This document shows, in pieces, positions 59,865 to 64,000 of a stretch of DNA of 64,000 nucleotides (the stretch's first letter is position 1; each line of letters opens with the position of its first letter). The DNA is taken from positions 682,001 through 746,000 of the forward strand of contig NZ_CP080437.1 in NCBI RefSeq assembly GCF_021216655.1. The letters are read 5' to 3'. The position numbers and the translations under genes were made by a program. The notes under the pieces are model-generated. The model did no database searches and was not told where the DNA came from. It worked only from the letters and a program-made list of their open reading frames with translations. Source of the stretch: Clavibacter michiganensis (GTDB lineage: Bacteria; Actinomycetota; Actinomycetes; Actinomycetales; Microbacteriaceae).

Positions 59865-60868
59865 TGGACCTCACGCTCATCTGGTTCGGCGTCATCGCCT
59901 TCCTGTTCGTCGGCTACTTCGTGCTCGACGGCTTCGACTTCGGCGTGGGCATGAGCCTGCCGTTCCTCGCCAAGGACGACACCGACCGCCGCGTGCTCAT
60001 CAACACCATCGGGCCGGTGTGGGACCTCAACGAGACCTGGCTCATCGTCGCGGGCGCCGCGCTCTTCGCGGCCTTCCCCGAGTGGTACGCGACCATGTTC
60101 AGCGGCTTCTACCTGCTGCTGCTCGCGATCCTCATCACGCTCATCCTCCGCGGCGTCTCGTTCGAGTTCCGGCACCAGGGGGCGTCGGACCGGTGGCGCG
60201 GGTGGTTCGACGCGATGATCGTGGTCGGATCCGTGGTTCCGTCGTTCCTCTGGGGCGTCGTGTTCGCGAACGTGGTGCGCGGCCTGCCGATGGACCGGCA
60301 CCACGACTACACGGGATCCACGCTCGACCTGCTGAACCCGTACGCGCTGCTCGGCGGCCTCACGACGCTGTCGCTGTTCCTCGTCAACGGCCTGCAGTTC
60401 GCGGCGCTCAAGACCGACGGGCCGATCCGGGCGCGTGCCCGGCTGCTCTCGATGCGCGTCGGCGCCGTGACCATCGTGATCGCCGCGACCTTCCTGGTCT
60501 GGACGACGCTCGCGCACGGGTCGGCGCCGTCGGGGCTCGTGTCCGCGCTCGCGGCCGTGGCCCTCGTCGGGTCGTACCTCGCGAACGTGCGGGGACGGGA
60601 GCGGTGGGCGTTCGGGCTGCTCGCGGCGACCATAGCGCTCGCGGTGGCCAGCCTCTTCACGGCTCTGCACCCGTTCGTGATGCCGGCGTCGAACGATGCC
60701 GCGTACGGGCTGACGCTCGAGAACGCCTCCTCGTCGCCGTACACGCTGACGATCATGACGTGGGCCGCCGGGTTCGCGCTGCCGCTGATCCTCGCCTACC
60801 AGGCGTGGACGTACTGGGTGTTCCGGAGGCGCATCACGCGCGCCGTGATCGCACAGGCCGCGCACTAG
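59864..60868 (+). CDS. cydB: Cytochrome bd oxidase subunit II
   Basis: A 334-residue CydB with eight to nine helices: LTLIWFGVIAFLFVGYFVLDGFDFGVGMSLPF, INTIGPVWDLNETWLIVAGAALFAAFPEWYATMFSGFYL and WGVVFANVVRGLPMD are family blocks. With CydA it reduces oxygen to water at high affinity. The one-base overlap to cydA and the 7-base gap to cydD show one operon. Confidence 0.97.
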   Translation: MDLTLIWFGVIAFLFVGYFVLDGFDFGVGMSLPFLAKDDTDRRVLINTIGPVWDLNETWLIVAGAALFAAFPEWYATMFSGFYLLLLAILITLILRGVSFEFRHQGASDRWRGWFDAMIVVGSVVPSFLWGVVFANVVRGLPMDRHHDYTGSTLDLLNPYALLGGLTTLSLFLVNGLQFAALKTDGPIRARARLLSMRVGAVTIVIAATFLVWTTLAHGSAPSGLVSALAAVALVGSYLANVRGRERWAFGLLAATIALAVASLFTALHPFVMPASNDAAYGLTLENASSSPYTLTIMTWAAGFALPLILAYQAWTYWVFRRRITRAVIAQAAH

Positions 60869-60875
60869 GCGCGCC

Positions 60876-62636
60876 GTGAAGCCCCTGGATCCGCGTCTGC
60901 TGCGGCACTCCGCGTCTGCGCGCGCGATGCTCGCCACGGGAGCCCTGGTCGGCGTCGTGCAGACCGTCGCGCTCGTCGCCTTCTGCTGGTCGCTCACCCA
61001 GCTCGTCGTGCGGGCGATCGGCGGCGCGGCCGCGTCGGAGCTCGGGCCGGTGCTCGCGCTCGTCATCGGATCCGCCGTCGTGCGCGGCGCCTCGGCGTGG
61101 CTCCTCGACGTGGTGGGTGCGCGCGGCGCAGCCCGGGTCAGCGCCGAGCTGCGGCGACGCGCGCTCCGGGCCGTCGCCGACCTCGGCCCCGCCTGGACGG
61201 CCGGCCGCAGCCGCGGGCGCCTCGCGACGATCGTGGGCCCGGGACTCGACGCGCTCGACCCGTACTTCGCGCGCTACGTGCCGCAGCTGATCCTCACCGC
61301 CCTCGCGACGCCGATCGTCGTGGCGGTGCTCTCCCTGGCCGACCCGCTCACGGGCGTGACCGTCCTCGCGACGCTGCCCGTGATCCCCGTCTTCATGGTG
61401 CTCGTCGGCTGGGCGACGCAGGAGGTGCAGCGGCGGCAGTGGTCGCGCCTCACGGAGCTGGCGTCGGGCTTCCTCGACGTGGTCGACGGGCTGTCGACGC
61501 TCCTGGTCTTCGGGCGCGCCCGGCGGCAGACAGCCCGCATCCGACGGGTGACGGAGGAGTACCGCGTGGAGACCATGCGCGTGCTCCGCATCTCCTTCCT
61601 GTCCGGCTTCGTGCTGGAGCTCGCGGCGTCGCTGTCGGTCGCGCTCGTGGCGGTGTCGGTGGGGGTGCGCCTCATCGGCGGGCAGCTCGACCTCGAGGTG
61701 GGGCTCTTCGTGCTGCTGCTCGCGCCCGAGGCGTTCCTGCCGATCCGGCAGGTGGGTGTGCAGTTCCACGCCGCCGCCGAGGGGGTCGCGGCGGCCGACG
61801 ACGTGCTCGGGATCCTCGAGGAGGATCGGGCCGGGCGGGCGGCGCGGGCCGGGGCGGCCGCTGGCGCCGTGGCCGAGGCTGCGCGGGGTGCCGCGGGCGA
61901 CGCCCTCGTGATCCGCGACCTGGCCGTATCACGCGGCGACCGTCCCGTGCTGGCCGGGCTCTCCGCGACCTTCCCGCGCGGACGCGTCACGGCGGTGACC
62001 GGGCCGAGCGGCACGGGCAAGTCGTCCCTCCTCCAGGCGATCCTCGGCCAGCTGCCCGCAGAGGGCGCCGTCGGCTGGGTCGGCGAGATCGACGCCCCCG
62101 CGCCGCGCGCGCCGCTCCCGACCGAGATCGCCTGGGCGGGGCAGCGGCCCGGGCTCATGGCGGGCACGGTCCGCGCCAACGTGGCGCTCGGCGTCGCGGA
62201 TCCCGACGACGCGCTCGTCCGACGCGCGCTCGCGCTCGCGGCGGCCGACGGCATCGACCCCGACCTGGCGCTCGGCGTCGGCGGGCAGGGGCTGTCCGGC
62301 GGGCAGGCGCAGCGGGTCGCCGTCGCGCGCGCCGTGCACCGCGCGCTCGCCCTCGACTGCCCGCTCGTGCTGCTCGACGAGCCGAGCTCCGCGCTCGACG
62401 CCGCGACCGAGGCGCGCCTCGCCGACGGGATCCGCGCGCTCGCCGACCAGGGCCGTGCCGTCGTGGTCGTCACGCACCGCGGCGCGCTCGTGCGGGCGGC
62501 CGACGCCGAGCTGCGGCTGGGCGGGGGATCCGCCGCGGACGGGACCCCGCACGCCCTCGGCACGCGCGAGCCCGCCGCCGCGACGCCCGGGCGCATCGCC
62601 CCGGAGCCCGCCTGGCGCGCGCAGGTGGCGCCGTGA
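60876..62636 (+). CDS. cydD: Thiol reductant ABC exporter subunit CydD
   Basis: A 586-residue half-transporter: six helices (about 15-310) and an ATPase domain. Walker A VTGPSGTGKSSLLQAI (about 374-389), signature LSGGQAQRVAVARAVH, Walker B LVLLDEPSSALD, switch His VVVVTHRG. CydDC exports glutathione or cysteine in Escherichia coli and is needed for assembly of cytochrome bd. An Ala-rich linker lies near 320-345. GTG 60876. Its stop overlaps the cydC start (GTGA). Confidence 0.95.
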   Translation: MKPLDPRLLRHSASARAMLATGALVGVVQTVALVAFCWSLTQLVVRAIGGAAASELGPVLALVIGSAVVRGASAWLLDVVGARGAARVSAELRRRALRAVADLGPAWTAGRSRGRLATIVGPGLDALDPYFARYVPQLILTALATPIVVAVLSLADPLTGVTVLATLPVIPVFMVLVGWATQEVQRRQWSRLTELASGFLDVVDGLSTLLVFGRARRQTARIRRVTEEYRVETMRVLRISFLSGFVLELAASLSVALVAVSVGVRLIGGQLDLEVGLFVLLLAPEAFLPIRQVGVQFHAAAEGVAAADDVLGILEEDRAGRAARAGAAAGAVAEAARGAAGDALVIRDLAVSRGDRPVLAGLSATFPRGRVTAVTGPSGTGKSSLLQAILGQLPAEGAVGWVGEIDAPAPRAPLPTEIAWAGQRPGLMAGTVRANVALGVADPDDALVRRALALAAADGIDPDLALGVGGQGLSGGQAQRVAVARAVHRALALDCPLVLLDEPSSALDAATEARLADGIRALADQGRAVVVVTHRGALVRAADAELRLGGGSAADGTPHALGTREPAAATPGRIAPEPAWRAQVAP

Positions 62637-64000
62637 ACCGCGGCGACGTCCTCCGGCTCGCGCAGCCGCCCGCGCGGCGCGCTCTGCCCGGGCTCCTCGC
62701 GGGGCTCGCGAGCGCCTTCGGAGCGGTAGCGCTCCTCGCGACCTCCGCCTGGCTCATCACGCGCGCGTCCGAGCAGCCGCCGATCCTGTTCCTGGGCATG
62801 GCGATCGTCGGGGTCCGCGCCTTCGCGCTCGGGCGCGCCGCGTTCCGCTACCTGGAGCGCATCACGAGCCACGACGCGGCCTTCCGCGCCCTGGCGACGC
62901 TGCGCGTGGGCGTCTTCGAGCGGCTCCTCCCGTTCGCACCGGCCGGGCTCCGGGACACGCGCCGCGGCGACCTCCTCACGCGGCTCGTGGGCGACGTCGA
63001 CCGGCTCCAGGACCTCCCCCTGCGCGTGGTGCAGCCGCTGGCGGTGTCGGTGCTCGTGCAGGCGGCGAGCGTCGCGGTCGTGGGGGCGGTGCTGCCGGCG
63101 GCGGGGATCGCGCTCGCCGTCGTGCTCGCGGTCTCGCTCGCCGTCGGGATCGGCGCGACGACCGCGCTCGCCGGGCGCGCCGAGACGCGCATCGCGCCGC
63201 TGCGCGCCCGGCTGCAGGACCTCGTGCTCGACCTCGTCGGCGGTCTCGACGTGCTGACCGCGTTCGGGGTGGTGGACGACCGCCTCACCGCGATCGATCG
63301 GGCCGCGTCCGACCTCCGACGCGCGGAGCTGCGCAGCGCCGCCGCGGCGGGCGTCACCACGGGCGTCGTGCTCGCCGGCACGGGTGCGGTCGCCGGCTGG
63401 ACCGTGCTGCAGGGAGTGCCGGGCCTCGCGTCCGGGACGCTGGATCCCGCCTGGCTCGCGCTCGCCGCGCTGGTGCCGCTCGCGCTCGTGGAGCAGGCGA
63501 CGGCCGTGCCGCTCGCGGCGCAGGCGTGGCGGAGCGTGCGCACGAGCGCGGAGCGCGTGGCGGGCGTCGTGCCGGGGACCGTGCCCGACGAGATCCCGCG
63601 CGAGCCGGACGACGCCGACGCGGAGCCCGTCCCCGCCGCGTCACCCGCGGGCACGACGCTCGAGGTCCGCGACCTGGTCACGCGCTGGCCGGGAGCCGAC
63701 GACGACGCCCTCGCTCCCGTGTCGCTCGTGGTGCGGCCGGGGGAGACGGTCGTCGTGCGCGGCCCGAGCGGATCCGGCAAGTCGTCGCTCGCGGGCGCCC
63801 TCGCCCGATTCCTCGAGTCGCGTGGCGCCTACGAGCTGGACGGCCGGGACGCGCGGACGATGGCCCCGTCCGCCGTGCGCCGGATCGTCGGCCTGTGCGA
63901 GCAGGCCCCGCACCTCTTCGACGCGAGCATCCGGCAGAACCTGCTCTTCGCGCGCGATGGCGCGACGGACGACGAGCTGGTCGGCGTGCTCGCGCGGGTG
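62633..64000 (+). CDS. cydC: Thiol reductant ABC exporter subunit CydC, partial
   Basis: The frame is open from GTG 62633 to the window end (456 residues); the C-terminus is missing. The start GLLAGLASAFGAVALLATSAWLITRASEQPPILFLGMAIVGVRAFALGRAAFRYLERITSHDAAF is typical of CydC (the SAWLITRA-type block). Six helices to about 300, then an ATPase domain with Walker A RGPSGSGKSSLAGAL (about 377-391) and Q-loop VGLCEQAPHLFDASIRQNL. It overlaps the cydD stop and completes cydABDC. Confidence 0.95.
   Translation, partial: MNRGDVLRLAQPPARRALPGLLAGLASAFGAVALLATSAWLITRASEQPPILFLGMAIVGVRAFALGRAAFRYLERITSHDAAFRALATLRVGVFERLLPFAPAGLRDTRRGDLLTRLVGDVDRLQDLPLRVVQPLAVSVLVQAASVAVVGAVLPAAGIALAVVLAVSLAVGIGATTALAGRAETRIAPLRARLQDLVLDLVGGLDVLTAFGVVDDRLTAIDRAASDLRRAELRSAAAAGVTTGVVLAGTGAVAGWTVLQGVPGLASGTLDPAWLALAALVPLALVEQATAVPLAAQAWRSVRTSAERVAGVVPGTVPDEIPREPDDADAEPVPAASPAGTTLEVRDLVTRWPGADDDALAPVSLVVRPGETVVVRGPSGSGKSSLAGALARFLESRGAYELDGRDARTMAPSAVRRIVGLCEQAPHLFDASIRQNLLFARDGATDDELVGVLARV

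Overview
The window is about 64 kb of very GC-rich (roughly 73% by eye), densely packed bacterial chromosome. Gene order (folC-DUF4233-ndk, rne, rplU-rpmA-obgE-proB-proA-nadD-rsfS), LexA boxes of the actinobacterial type (TCGAAC-N4-GTTCGA), many GTG starts and constant 4-base ATGA/GTGA gene overlaps point to an actinobacterium of the family Microbacteriaceae; Clavibacter or a close relative is my best guess, from general resemblance only. No phage, insertion sequence, integrase, CRISPR array or rRNA operon was seen. One tRNA gene, tRNA-Ala(GGC), is present.

Layout. 1-13.5 kb is a housekeeping block: end of folC, a DUF4233 membrane protein, ndk, a VKOR-family protein, RNase E/G with long disordered arms and a structured leader, DUF4031, L21, L27, Obg, ProB, ProA, a tiny membrane protein, NadD, a 508-residue mostly disordered membrane-anchored protein, RsfS and a zinc-ribbon protein. 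13.5-16.1 kb holds tRNA-Ala, a NERD-domain protein, a small membrane protein and an SGNH-type lipoprotein. 16.2-20.4 kb is a complete fructose PTS operon (DeoR-type regulator, 1-phosphofructokinase, EIIABC, HPr) whose promoter carries three 10-bp repeats. 20.5-35.3 kb is a mixed block: an odd zinc-ribbon SDR, a DUF3516 helicase coupled to a second SDR, HisC, four alpha/beta hydrolases (two of them tandem paralogues), an MFS exporter, a quinone oxidoreductase, YceI and a FUSC-type membrane protein. 35.3-48.3 kb includes dnaE2 and a DUF6504 gene, each under an identical LexA box, a divergent glucose-6-phosphate dehydrogenase, dienelactone hydrolase, an LCP protein, a LysR/GNAT divergent pair, PnuC, an aldo/keto reductase, an APP1-like phosphatase and a degenerate SRAP protein.

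48.4-51.7 kb is a four-gene osmoprotectant-type ABC importer. 51.9-56.8 kb is a compact specialised-metabolism cluster: DUF3618 protein, type III polyketide synthase, methyltransferase, FAD monooxygenase, and convergent to them a UbiA prenyltransferase coupled to a GNAT. The first three enzymes resemble the SrsA-SrsB-SrsC phenolic-lipid logic of Streptomyces griseus, with a prenyl-transfer step added. 58.4-64 kb is the cydABDC operon for cytochrome bd oxidase and its ABC exporter (cydC runs off the window), preceded by an inverted repeat and a possible 22-codon leader ORF overlapping the cydA start.

The best leads are: the type III PKS/methyltransferase/monooxygenase/UbiA cluster, with what looks like a CTG start; the SOS pair dnaE2 + DUF6504 with no imuA/imuB here; three enzymes that lost catalytic residues of their families (SRAP, G6PDH, SDR); the repeat operator of the fructose operon; the cydA leader; and a very strong excess of the palindrome GGATCC throughout.
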